DNA from: Aphrophora alni
Lineage: Eukaryota > Arthropoda > Insecta > Hemiptera > Aphrophoridae
Assembly (NCBI GenBank): GCA_963513935.1
Contig: OY740769.1
Location: 106,371,762 to 106,435,761, forward strand
Length of the DNA stretch: 64,000 nucleotides
Reading direction: 5' to 3'
The translations under genes were made by a program, and so were the position numbers. A model generated the notes under the pieces. The model saw only the letters and a program-made list of their open reading frames with translations. It had not been told where the DNA came from and made no database searches. This document shows positions 1 to 13,200 of this stretch, piece by piece (the stretch's first letter is position 1; each line of letters starts with the position of its first letter).

Positions 1-302
1 AGACAAGATTCATAAGGTACGGCAGAATATGCTACGACTTTTATTGACAACTCAAGATGCACAGCAGGGGGGATATAATATGACTCGTGGGGAAGAAATA
101 ATACTGTGCCGATGATATAGCATTAATAAAGGATGTTAAAAAACCAAATAAACTAGCTGAATAATATAATGGACCTTACAGAGTACTTCGGGAAGTTTCT
201 CCATTAAATTATGAAATTGAAATACGCAAATATGGCAAATGGGTGAGAGACATAATACAAGTTGTTCATTTGAAAAGCTACAATGTATATAGCAGTAAAT
301 AA
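1..302 (+). pseudogene. Ty3/gypsy Pol remnant: integrase C-terminal end
   Basis: Reading on the plus strand up to the stop at 300-302 gives KKPNKLAE, a stop, then YNGPYRVLREVSPLNYEI and VVHLKSY. This is the GPY/F module at the C-terminus of Ty3/gypsy integrases, where the family has KLAxKWxGPYxV...SPVNYEI. In-frame stops show decay. The element enters from outside the window. No certain 3' LTR follows; a TGTTAG...ATAACA stretch near 948-1661 is a weak candidate. Confidence 0.7.
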
Positions 303-2043
303 TGTTGTTTAACCTAACACTTTAAATTTTAAATAAGTTTGGTTTTGCAAAATTCAGTGTAATACCAATGATATGGAGTAATACCAATATTAACACTTTC
401 TTTTTTTAAATTTAAAATTAAATAACATTGTTAACAGTAAATAGCAAATTATTACACACAATGTTTGCTCAGCTCTAGGCAAATAAAACAAATCAGCGGC
501 AGTTTTTTATTTAAAAAATTATTTTTCTACAAGTTTTTTTCAGAAAAGCAAACAAAAGGAACAGATTTTGAGAGATATCACCAGTACTGATGATGTTTTC
601 CATTGGTGCTGTGATACGGCCATGGACAAGTTGAATGTGCTAAAGTACTGTCAACAGTCATCTCAATAAGCAACTTATCAGGAATGAGCTTGCAGATCTC
701 TTGACTAAGACAACATTGCTCAAGGATTTTTAGCCAAACATTCCTAATTAAGTGATTACAATTAAAGTAAATAAGATAATACATGTAATTAAAACCATGT
801 ATCTACAATATAACTTGTATACAGAAACAAAAAATGAAATAAATAAACGTTCAAATACCTCAGATGGATTATTCTAAAATTTTAATGTAGGGTGATTAAT
901 AGTGAAAAAGTCGAGGACAATGTTCAAAAGTCATTATTAGGTATTGTTAGGAATTAAATATTAGGATCAAGTTAGACAGTTAGGTTTTATTATAAGTTCC
1001 AGAACAATTATCAGAGTATAAACAATAGTTGTGACAAGCTGTAAAAAGTTAGGAAACCGCTGAGCTTGCATCTCTCAAATGTGTCACACATTGATGAAGC
1101 ATATAAGCCAAGGTTGATAGGAAATCGAGGTCAGATTCATAAGGGAGTGATCGAAAGTTAGTTGTAGATGGTCAGAGTTCCTGAGAAGAATCAATCAGCA
1201 TCGTTGGGTTCTACAGGAGAAGAAACTTCGTGTGTATTTTGTGTCTTATATTAACTTCATATAGATCAGCCTATATGAACAGAACTTGATTGAATTAATT
1301 AACTTCTGCTCGCAAGATTGTTTTCGCTCTGGATTAAAGATAATAGTTAAAGCCTTGTAATTTATTTCATTGATCTAAACTATTGTATTAATCGTTAAAA
1401 ATAATTGTCTTATTAATTTTATTTTATTTATTCAATTAATGTGTTTTGTTAAATTATTGATTGTTAAAAGCTTAAATAACTTCTCTATCAAAACAAATGT
1501 ATTGAGTTGTTTTTGATATAGATTTAGAGATTGATATTATTATATTAAAAATATAATTAACTGAACCATTTGATTGTTATTTAATGAACCATGAGCGGCC
1601 TTTTTTATAAGAAATAGTGCATTGTCTGTTCTTTAACAAATAATACATTAAATTTATAACAACATCATTGATCTCCATAATTTTCAAAACCTATAATTTT
1701 TGCTATATTACTATCTTGTTTCTACCATTTTTATTGGACTTTTATTGGAAAGTGTTATAATGCTTAATTGAATAATAGTATGCTGTAGATAAAATTTCAA
1801 TAAAAACTATCAATATTTCTACATAAAACCAATTTAAATTAAAAACTATATTTGTAAATTTAAATCTAAATCATGTTTTTTAAATCAATACATCTTCAAT
1901 TTAATAATAAGACAAGCAGCAAAAGCTAACATGTAAACTACATTTACAAATGTATAGAACAGGCTTCACAACCTTTCAAGTATCAAGAATTAAGTCACTT
2001 AACACTTTTTTTAAATGCAGCAAACAGTAATTGGCAATCATAC
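303..2043. other. Dicer-1 intron (downstream of last visible exon), AT-rich
   Basis: Intron sequence with no recognised gene. The stretch 948-1661 starts TGTTAGGAATT and ends ATAACA and could be an LTR of the neighbouring gypsy remnant, but no purine tract or target duplication confirms it. Otherwise I see only AT-rich sequence. Confidence 0.4.
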
Positions 2044-2275
2044 CTAGCACAGCATCTCCTAGAAATTCTAGTCTTTGATAGCAATCAGTTAAACGGTTGG
2101 GGCTATAAGATGCATGAGTCATAGCTTGGAGTAAGTAACTACGGTCTTGGAAACGATACTTCAGTTTCTTCTCAAACACATCAAATCCATTTAGTAACAA
2201 GTTCAACTGTTTATCAGCATCAGGAACATGCCACAGTAATGGTGATCGAGGTGGTTTCAGATATCCATAACAAAT
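2044..2275 (-). CDS. Dcr-1: Dicer-1 exon: start of RNase IIIb, last exon in window
   Basis: [20 protein letters not shown] leads into [28 protein letters not shown] and [21 protein letters not shown] carries the first catalytic acidic pair of RNase IIIb, which cuts the 5' strand. The exon ends at CTAG|GTATGA in phase 1; the codon should be completed by a downstream exon encoding DYLI. No such exon is visible in the last 2 kb, so it lies outside the window. Confidence 0.96.
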
Positions 2276-5200
2276 CTGAAATTTTATAACAAATTATCAA
2301 TTGTAATGGAAAACATAAAGTTGCAGTAGCTGAAGTGTCCCCCCCCCCCCACAGAAATGCTTAACAATTATAAAGATATATAGACATACATACAATGTGC
2401 ATTTCTATTAACAAATATTTTTTAAAGCACAGTACAGAAAGAAATTTCACTTTTTATTAACTACAAACGGAATGGGAGCATTCTTAACTACCACTACCAC
2501 CCTAAAGATTTAGAGATATTTATTTCACTACTACTATTACCAACATTTTGCTACCAAAATTTAGTAATTTTGTTTACGTGTTTGTACCAAAAAAGCCCAA
2601 CTTTTAAAATAAATTTATTAGATCTTTGTGGCATAAGCTAAAAATGTCAAATTTACAATCAATAAGAAATGCTTTTTATTTAATTTATCCCCTTTTTTGA
2701 AAGGGAAAATAAATAGACTTTGAATACAAATTTAATATACCTGAGTATTGTTTTCTCCAGGTTGTAGACTTCCCATCTGACGTTCAAGATTTGAATCAGA
2801 TTTCACAGTAATTTCTTCATAAGGTAAAACACGAATACCTAACCAAGACATAAAAAGAAGAGCACCTCGAGGACCACAATCAATCAAATAAGCACCTAAA
2901 AGAGAAACAATCTTTAATTTATTGTTCTTAAATATTACTTTATTTTAATATTTTTTATATAAATTTGATAACCATCCAACAAGTCAAAATATGTTTAAAC
3001 TTAGTTCAAACTGATGAATCTTGGAACAATTAAATGGAAAGGTGCACTACCATACATGTTTTATGCGTGTTCTTGAATATTTGTTATTAAAAAATAATAA
3101 TAAAACAAAATGTATTTTTTGTATGACGTTAAAACGATTGTCAAATTAACTATGTATTTCTAACGGGATTGCATTTAAGTCGTAGTCATCTCAAAAGAAT
3201 ATTTTCTAAATTTAATGCCAACTCGGTGCTTATGAACCTATATCAGGAGATAGGACATAATGAGTTCCCCTCCTTCAATTGTCTCAAGCGTCACTAATAC
3301 TTAAGTTATAAAAATAGTCTACTATATATTTCCTTTGTGATCTAATCCGCAGTCACAAATGGAGAGATTTTTAGATGGTGTTTGGTGACAACCCTTTTAA
3401 TGCCTATTTCTGGAGTTCCAAAAGACCAATTATGATGTAGTTTGTTTAAAATGAAAGAACATTTTGCCATTATTTGCAAAAAATTATAAAAGGTCCATTT
3501 TATTTCATTTTTATATTTTTAAAACTTTTTTTTTTTTTTAATGCGCAGTGTCCGATATATCAGATGAAGTAATTTTATTATATTTTGGAAGGGAAATTTA
3601 TGTCACAGTCATTTAGGTTGGTACGAGCTGCTTGAAACTCTTTTGAACAAATATATCACCTGGTCTGCAGATATATAATCTCTGAGAAATAGAACTGAAA
3701 ATGGTATAAAATATGCTTTATAATTCAAATATAATACTTTCCTTACTGTCTATACAACATGCTAATATACATAAGATACTAGTAGAAGTATTTTAGTTCT
3801 AAGTATTTGTTAGTAAATTGGCATGTCCAATATATCTTAAAACTTAAATGTTTTCTAATTATTTTCATATGGTTGTTATTTATTATTTTACCTGGCCAAA
3901 GAATTTAATTCATTAGACAAACTGAAAAAGGAGCTAAATTAGGGATAAGTAAATTTAGGAAAAACTGAATTCTTCAATTCAAGGAGACCCAGCCTTCCAT
4001 ATTCTTGGTTCTAAGATAGTTTCCGGGTAACCCTTTATATATAGACCTAGGCTCATATAAATGTATGTTTCTTATAATTGATATCCTATATTTATAAAGT
4101 GTTTTATATTTTTAGGTTGACTCTAAATGAAATTCTTGAAGAGTTGGATAACGTAGACAATAGTTTTCAGTGGCTGGCGTTGTTACTCCTCCAGTCGATG
4201 GCATTAATAATGATGCAGACAGTGAAAAATCTGATGAAAAGCATAAAGGGGATTCAATCACTTTGGAAGAATTTTACTAAGAAGTGTTTGTAAGGTACAG
4301 AATTAATATAAGCCTAATTCATAAAGTGAAGATTCTGTCCCAACAAGAGGAGAAGGCCTAGTAATCCCTTAAAAATTGAAACTTTAAGTTTGAATGCAAA
4401 AGTATAACCTGTCACAGGCACAAGCGGTAACTCAACTGATTCTCTAGAAGTAGTAAGTTTAGTTTTAAAAAACCAGATAGCTGAAGAATTAAAACAAGGA
4501 AACAAGTATTGATGAATCTTGAAACTTGAAACAATGGATGGAAGGTATTGGTGAACAGATAATGTACCTAAACACTATCTTAGAGTACTTACTAGTTGCA
4601 ACAGGTTTGAGCAGATACTGAATTTTCTCCATTTGAATGATAATAGTCATCATGATGAATCTGGTAAGTTGTTCAAACTAAGATCTTATATTGATGGTCT
4701 AAATGCATCTTTAAAAACCATGGTTGTCTAAATGAAAATCTTTTGGTTGGTGAAAGTATGATACCTGACTACAGAAAGCAGTATCCTAAACAGTTCATTA
4801 GAGGTAAACCCATCTGTTTTGGATTCAAACAATGAGCTTTGTGTTAATCTAGTAGTTACCTACAACCATTTGAAATCTACACAGGCAAAAATTAGAGTGA
4901 AAAGCAGATTTGGTTTAGGTGGTGATGTAGTTGTGCAATTACTTCAAAAAGCTGAAATCTGTAGCAATAGTGCTCACAAATTGTATGTAGTGTGATGGGG
5001 TGGAAATCGCCACCCCCACACAAGGGAATTAGAAAAAAAGTAAAAGAAATTATTTTAAGTTAAAAGTAAAAGTTTCAAGCTGTATCAGTGTGTTTAGGCC
5101 AAGAGCAAAAGCGGCCTATAGACGAGAGGCTGGATTTTGCATGAAATAAATGGCTAATTCTTACATCTAAGCCATGAGCTGATATAAAAATGTACAATTA

Positions 5201-6681
5201 ATGGAAAAATAAAATTGTGACAAGAAACTTCCCAAACTCGGAATCCATTATTTCCTTCTTACAAAACATTCTGTATAATTATATCTGTAAAATATGTTAT
5301 TACAAAACTTTAAAAAAATATATGAAAAAATGAAAAATTCACTATGGCTTGAACATAATATAAAATGGTTAATTAGGTAAATTTCATTGATTGTTCAGTT
5401 ATAAAAAGGTGCCATAATGATAAAAAAGTACATAAATAAAACTGGAGTATAATATAAATTAAATAGGTTAAAAGGTGAAGTAAACTTGTAGTTAAATGAG
5501 TATAAAATTGTTGGGTTTTAATGCCACGGAAAGTTATAATATGTAAAAGATGACGTTTCAAATAAATTTTGAAATAAATAAATTTTACAAAAACATTTCA
5601 GTAAAAAAAGCTATGGAAAATTTTCAATAAAAAGATGTTTTGGACTAGAGTTCAGGTTCGGACATAAAACAGGTAAAGTTCATAGAATTCACCACGCTGC
5701 CAAGTTCACGTCGATCAGAAAAATGCAGGAATAAAGACTTTTCTTGTGGAAATATTATAAGTAATAACTAATTAAATCAGTTTTCAGTGATAAACAGGGA
5801 GAAAACAACTTTCTGCTTGGTTTTTCGATAATCAAAATAGTTTGCTTACATAAACTTTGTTGTACATAAATAAAAAATTATGTAGGATTTATATAATGTT
5901 GCTGCATAAGCAATTATTAACTACTTATTAGATAGTAAATAGACACTCCGAAGACCATCTAGTAATATTAACTTATTAAATCTAAAAGTAGAATTAATTT
6001 ATAAATTCAATGCTTACCTATTAAAGCTTCAACACAATCAGCAATGCTCTTGTCAGGAATACTGTGTTGAGTTATGAGATTATATGGCACAAAACAAGGT
6101 AATTCATCAAAAGTGATTTCATCTAGACCTCCAGCTAGTTGTTCTCCTCTTTCTTTTACAATAGCATTAATTTCATCTCTTGACAAATCACGTAACCCTG
6201 GCAAATCTGCCTGATTCCACTGACAAGCAGGAAGGCCTGCTTCTATTAATGCACGTTCTAGTTCTCTGGGTACCAGATAACAAGGAGGTAGCCAATTGTC
6301 ATGAGGCTCAAATTTTGTTGCTATCATACTCTCACCAAATACCTTGCGCTTACCTAATCTGTATAAATTCAAGTTGCTTACCTAATAAAGAGAAACAAAA
6401 ATTATATTTTAGTTTAAAACATTTTTCCACCCATAGCAAAACATGTCTTTACATAATTATATTTTGAATCATGTATATTTAAGACAAGGGAAAGCAAGAG
6501 TCAAGCAACCTTTTTTAAATTTGAAACACGGTATTAACAAAATATATCTTTGGTCAAGCATGAGATGAGATCTATGTGTATACATTAAAAGGCCCAACTA
6601 CAGTAAATGTGTCTTATATAATAAGATAACAACAAGGTAGACACTACAAAAATTATTCAACATTAAGTGCAGAAGAGTGGC

Positions 6682-6733
<52 letters not shown>

Positions 6734-9700
6734 TGTGACAGTTTTTTTAATAAATGAGAAAACTGCAAAAAAGTTATTATAACTTATGGCTCATCGTAGT
6801 AACCAAGAAGGTTCAAACTTTCTCTCAATAATAAGTAGCACAACGGTACACTTTATTTGGGAACATCTAGAATGTTCTACAGTGCAGCTTCAACCAAATC
6901 TGAGTTCAACAAGCATAAAGGCATTCCCAGCTAATCTCTGAAATATTCCAAAAGTAAAGTTTGGTGATAAAAAAATAAGCTCGTGAGAAAAGATTTTTAT
7001 TGACAGTAAAAGTTTATTACATGTCTACTTTATTTTTCCACATAATCACCATTCAGTTTTAAACACTTTTCGTAACTTTGTACCAGTTTCTTTAACCCCT
7101 CTGCATAGAAATTTGCCACCTGGGATTTGAACCAGTTGACAACAGCCGTCTTGAGTTCCTCATTGTTTTCAAATCGTTGTTCACCCACCAAGCCATTTTT
7201 TCAAATACAAAGAATACGAGGAAGTAGTCGCTGGGTGCAAGGTCAGAACTGTATGAAGGGTGGTCAAAAATTTCCCAACAAAAATCTTGAATCTTCTTCT
7301 TGGTTTGAGAATGCGCCATGTAGAAGGATTACGCCGTACGACAGATTCCTGTGTCGTTGATTTTGGATTGCACGTCTCAGTTTGGTTAGCATTTGGCAGC
7401 ACATGCCAGCTGTAATTGTTAACCCACTTTCCATGAAATCAACCAAAAGGATGCCATTTTTATCCCAAAAATCGATAGCCATCATTTTTCGAGTTGAGTA
7501 CGGAGATTGCTTAAACTTTTTTTGATTTGGGTGAACTTGAATGATGCCACTGCATTAACTTTAGTTTTCATTCTGCATTGGTGTACGATATTCATGAACC
7601 ATCACTCGTAATATAATGGGGGGGAAAAATCATCTCCATCTTGTCGACAGCAATCCAAAAACTATCATCCACTGCACATTCTTTGCTCTTTGTGCTGGTC
7701 AGTGAACAATTTCAAAACCCATCTTGCACACAATTAGTGATATCCAAGCTTTTCTGTGACAATCCTGTAGATAGAGGTGCGTGCAACATGCAGAAATTCA
7801 TTAGTCAGAGCACTAATCGTCAATTGCCAATCACAACATAGTTTTTGGTTAACTAGATCAACGATGCCTTCGGTCTGAATACTGGGCCTGCCACTTCGCT
7901 CTTCATCATCCACATTTGTGGGGCGATTTTGAAAGTCTCGAAACCATTTTCCAACCTTTCCTTCACTCATTATTGCAGACCCATTAACTAGACACAACTC
8001 ACAATGGATTTCAGCACCTGAAGATCACACCGTACACTTCACACTGGTAGCTGACAAACGACTATTTAATCAAAACAACTACTGCAGTCGCTTTGTAAAT
8101 AGTCAATAGATGGTGCTCTATGCGTAAAACAGTGTTCAGGCCTACCAACATTTCCAACATTTAAATATGTCAACGGCCCGTACTTTTGGAATATATGACT
8201 CATAGCATCTTGTTAAAGTAAAATTATTATATCTTTTACAAATTTTGTAATAAATTTTTACTGACCATGTGGAATGATCAAAGTCCAACTGAACATGTTG
8301 CACTAAAAACTAGTAGATTTTGAAATTTAAGTAAGAAAATCTTTAAAGTAAATCTTTAAAACAAAAATTTAATTATAATGCTTTCTACTTATAATTTGTG
8401 AGTTTTGGTTAACTAACTTAAAATTGCATATCTTTCACTATACTAGACATAAAGAAACAAAATATTTGAAACTTTAAGCTTTTGCTTTATTTATCCTTGA
8501 ATATGGAGTTTCAACAAGAAATATCTGCTATTACATTAAAGTTAAACTAAACTAGTCTATATAATAACTGAATTGATCAATTTCATTTGATTTGTTGTGC
8601 ATTGATCAGTAATTTTTTTTTTAAAACTACCTAAATTTGAGTCACAAAAATATAATTAATAAATATTGCAGTTTTACTTGTAAATTTATGCATAAATATG
8701 ATGTGACATTTAGTTTAGTTCTAACTTGTTTCAACAAGTTAACGTGACAAATTGTATTTTATTTATGCAATTAATCTGGTACAAGGATACCACCATAAAA
8801 ATACTAACACATCCCAGGATGTCAACACATTGCTTTCTGCAAATTTCAATCTAAATACACTGGACCATCAATAAAAAATTACTTTCTGGAACTTTAATCA
8901 ATAAAGTATATTTTATTGTTAATGGAATATCAGTTTCACAGTTTAAACAAAACACTTTAGTAATTAAGCAATGTCTTGTATAATTTAAATATATTGTATA
9001 ATACATATATTTGGGTTGATCGTCAATTATTTTTAAAATTTATTTATTTTGTTGTTGATTTCTTTTATTCATTTAAAAATATATAAAAATAAAACAAACA
9101 ACTATAAAATACAAAAAAGGAAAATCAACCATTGGATTGCTCCCCCTCCACATTTATTAATGTAACTTTGTCAATTCTATATGTTTCAGTCTTTAAAATA
9201 GTATATTGGAGTAAGTTATCCTGATCATTCTTTTTTTTTAATGTTTAAACAATTTCAATATTGTAATTAATATTGTAACTGCTAAGGGATTTCCCAAATT
9301 TTAGTATATTATGAAGAATTCAAAAAATCTCATATACTGTCATTCCACTTCGTAATAAATCAGATTTGTGTGTTTAAACTACTTAATATATAAAAAATAA
9401 TAATAATAAGACAATTCAAGTGTAAATATAGTTTTTCTACTTCTTGTGTTTAAAATAAAAATCCATTTTGTAATATTTTTGTGTAATTATATTACAATAA
9501 AACAACTATTCGAATTTATGATGCAATATTTTAATAATGAGTTATCTGACTAGAAAATAATTTGTAAATAGTAATCAAATAAATAGTTGTTGTTTTTTTT
9601 TGTAACAGGAGAATGATATTTACTGAAAATGAATGTAAACCTGAAATTGACACAACATATGACATGTAAAGTTATACCAAAGATGGAAAGAAAAAAATTG

Positions 9701-10194
9701 TTTAAATGTTCATGACAAATTCCTGAATTCATCAAAATTCAACATTATTTATTCATTTCTAAAAACAAAGTTTTTTTTTTATTACTATTCTTATTTTTAT
9801 TCATTCAACATAAATGTTCATACTTTGGTTTATAATGAAAATATATCGAATCCTATACAAAGTGATTTCAACTGCTTCTTAGCGACTTCAAGTGCTGGTC
9901 CGCAAATAACTTCTTCGAAAGATGTTTCTTCTTTCCCACTTTCTCCCGCTTACAATGTCTTTTATTGGATTAGAATTTCCTCCAATTAGAAACTATGTCA
10001 TTATTTGTTAATCTATGAAATTCTCTTTTACCAGACTTATTTCTACATCTTATATAGTATAATTTAACCTAACAAAACAAAAATACATTTATATTTTATA
10101 TAAATCTGCCTAGGCGTATTCTATAATTATCAGACAATATGATTAAAATATTTTTATTTTTATTTATTAGCTTGGTTCTGTAACACTCTACTTT

Positions 10195-10278
<84 letters not shown>

Positions 10279-13200
10279 CAGATCATATACATAACCAAAA
10301 GTAACCACTTCTTAGATCTCATATATGTGTATATAATCTAACTGACCTTTAATTTAGCGATAAATGTGAAACGTTACAAATCATATTAGTATAACAACAT
10401 AATCAAATAACATCCATTTATCATAATTTATAAATACTATAAAATTGTGATTTCTGTAATATTATATTTTTTTTGAGGTTCTAAATGTAATTTTTGTGAA
10501 AGCATTTCTCCCCCCCCCCCGATATATATATATATATAGGAGATTTCTAGAATGTGTGGTGGAAAATCAGGAATTTTTTATTCCAATCGGCTGGACACAC
10601 TGAAACACCACAGTGGTTGTTGGTATTTAAACACCACAATGCAAATGAATTCATTTCTTTTTTGAGTGATAATTTTGAAATCAGACTTTTTTTTATTTGG
10701 CTATTTAAATAAAACTATTAGAAAGGGGACATTTTTGAGACAAAACTAAGACAATTTACTTTCTTAATTCTGGTAACTTCCTCTGACCTAAAAAAGTTAA
10801 TAAAAACTTGTTTTTATCTCATGAGAAGGACTACTAAATATAAATATCATATCCGTTCGTTTCATAACCAATATCAATTATGACTGTTTTTCTTATTTCA
10901 TCAGTTCACATTATATCCAGCTCTCATTGCGTTATTATTCTATCAGTTTAGGCCTTGTTTGAAAAAAGCTAGATCTGTTCAGTAAACAATGCAGAGTTCA
11001 TAAAATTGAGCTAAGCTCATAAAAACAAGTCATCATCAGAAAATCATGTCAAGCTCAAAAAATCGAGCCGAGCTCAAAAATTCAAGGCCTAGATAACTTT
11101 AGGGTCGTTGTCTGAAGCTCGAGCTCGAACCAAGCCAAATAGCTATTCAACAGTACACTGAAATACACCTGATTAAAGAAGAATACAATACAAAAAAATA
11201 ACAGATAATTTTCGGTAATTAGAGTATGTAAAAGCTTGAGCATACTGTCAAAAGCCGTTCTATTTTCATACAACAAAAACAGATAATTTTCTATTTTATA
11301 ATTTTAGGATCTTCATTGGAATCTATATAATTTTTCAACCTAAATACAAACTTATTGATACTACGATTTATACTAACGACCAAAGGTATTTGGTAGAACT
11401 CCATATTAAATAAAACACAAACATAATATTTTGTAAAAATTTCACAATTTAATTATTCTGATCATGGTTTTGCCAGTTACATAATTTATGAAGCAGCTTA
11501 ACATACACTAAGGAAAACTATTAGAAAGTAAACAACAAAATAAAATTTTATATATCTTTCTAATAGTTTTCCTTAAACCGTGTTACTCTGCCTCGTATTT
11601 ACATGTTGTAACTGGCAAAACCGTGATCGGCAAGACTCATTAAATTGTAGAATTTTACTAAATATTGTGTTCTGAGTTTTCACTTACTGATAAATAAAAT
11701 GTCTATAACAAATTAAGGAGGCAAGATTACCTGTTTTGATCTCAAATGGCTTAGTTTTCCTTCATGCACAGCTTCATATGTACAATATAGATAGGTAGTG
11801 ATTGCATATTTCAGGAAAGAGTCACCAATAGTTTCCAATCTCTCCAAATTAATACCATCATTAGCATTAGACATTGTAAGTGCTTGTAATAAAACACTAG
11901 GACTAGGTCCAGGATGGCCAATTAAGCCAGGTTGTTCATCAAAGCTGAATAATGGGTTTTCTGGAAAAAGATTATACCATTGAATAAAGTATTATTTAAA
12001 GTAACTAATATTAGGTTTAACTCGTTTGTCTGAATTTTGGGCTTTATCTGTAATTAGTACTTAAATTAAATTATATAAAATATAGTGTTAGGATTTATGA
12101 TAAGAAAATATTTATTATAAATTTAGAAAATATTTGATTAACAATTAAGTCAAATGTTAGCACCAGTTAAATCTTCAATATCAGACGAATGGTAGTTATT
12201 GGGAAATAATTGAAAAAGTGTCGCAACTGCTTAGCTTGTAGGTCATTAGCATGACATGGATAGTGAAGCTATATATTAACTGCTAGTGACCTAGAAAGAG
12301 GATCAGTAGCATTCGAGGAGTCGGCAGGGACGGGGAGACGTTGCTGGTCAGCAGAGAGACCAGCCCAGAGGAGGAGTGGCATCCAAGACGTCGGCGGGAT
12401 GAGGAGACAATGCTGGTAACCAGAGAGACGTAGCCCAAGAACGCACTTACAAAAGGAGCTTACTGGCAGTTTATAGAGATTCACAGCCTATGTTGAAAAG
12501 GTGAGCAGATTCATGTGTTTAGAAAACAAGAGTTGTTAAATTCAATAATATGTCATTGCTCTGGATTGAAGGTTTAAAGGTCTGATTAGGACAGATTATG
12601 TTTTAAATTAAATTTTATAGGATTAAATATCAGATAGTAATAAGAATATTCCTGATAAATTAATTGTAACAACTATAAAGGAACAAGAAATAAATTAATA
12701 TTAACAATCTGAGCCACCGAATATGTGATTTTATTTGAACCCGTAGAATATGAATACAGGAGAAAACCTAGTATTCATAACAATAGAAGCAGCTTGTATA
12801 GTTTCAATTGGACTGTTAAAAAAAATTTAATATGACTAAGACTAATTTCCACATGATAAAACCTAAATGAATTTTTTAAATTTTTACCTAAAAGTAATTT
12901 TATTCATATTAAATTATATGATTTTGTAAAACTTAGAACTACATCAAACATGTTTTGAAAATAGAGTCATTGTAATGTCAAATACCAGTTTAGATTGCAC
13001 TCACTTGTACCTCCATCTTGAGTATTCCAACATAATAAAATAATAATATTTTTAAACAAAGATATAAACACATTTTAACTCAATACACATAAATCTCAAT
13101 ACTTGTTTACTTTGTCTACATAGCTGGAGACATGCTTTGCTCTGCTAACTGTGAAGTAGATGAAGAACATATAACTTAGAATACACCAAAAGGATGGGTC

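Larger units (their letters stand above)
6382..11730. other. Dicer-1 intron, 5.3 kb
   Basis: Contains a (TA)n run, the mariner copy, a Penelope-tail fragment at 8474-8541, a long (TA)n run at 10.2 kb and a GAGCTC-rich patch at 10.95-11.12 kb. The remainder, including 8.6-10.1 kb, is AT-rich with no recognised gene. Confidence 0.6.

Noticed and set aside
578..784. Open frame on the minus strand near the gypsy remnant
   Set aside because: No family resemblance, in AT-rich intron, short.
303..940. 3' LTR directly after the gypsy Pol end
   Set aside because: No purine tract, no TG...CA pair with a repeat elsewhere in the window.
10096..10308. Tyr-Ile repeat open frame
   Set aside because: Produced by the (TA)n run; no other protein character.
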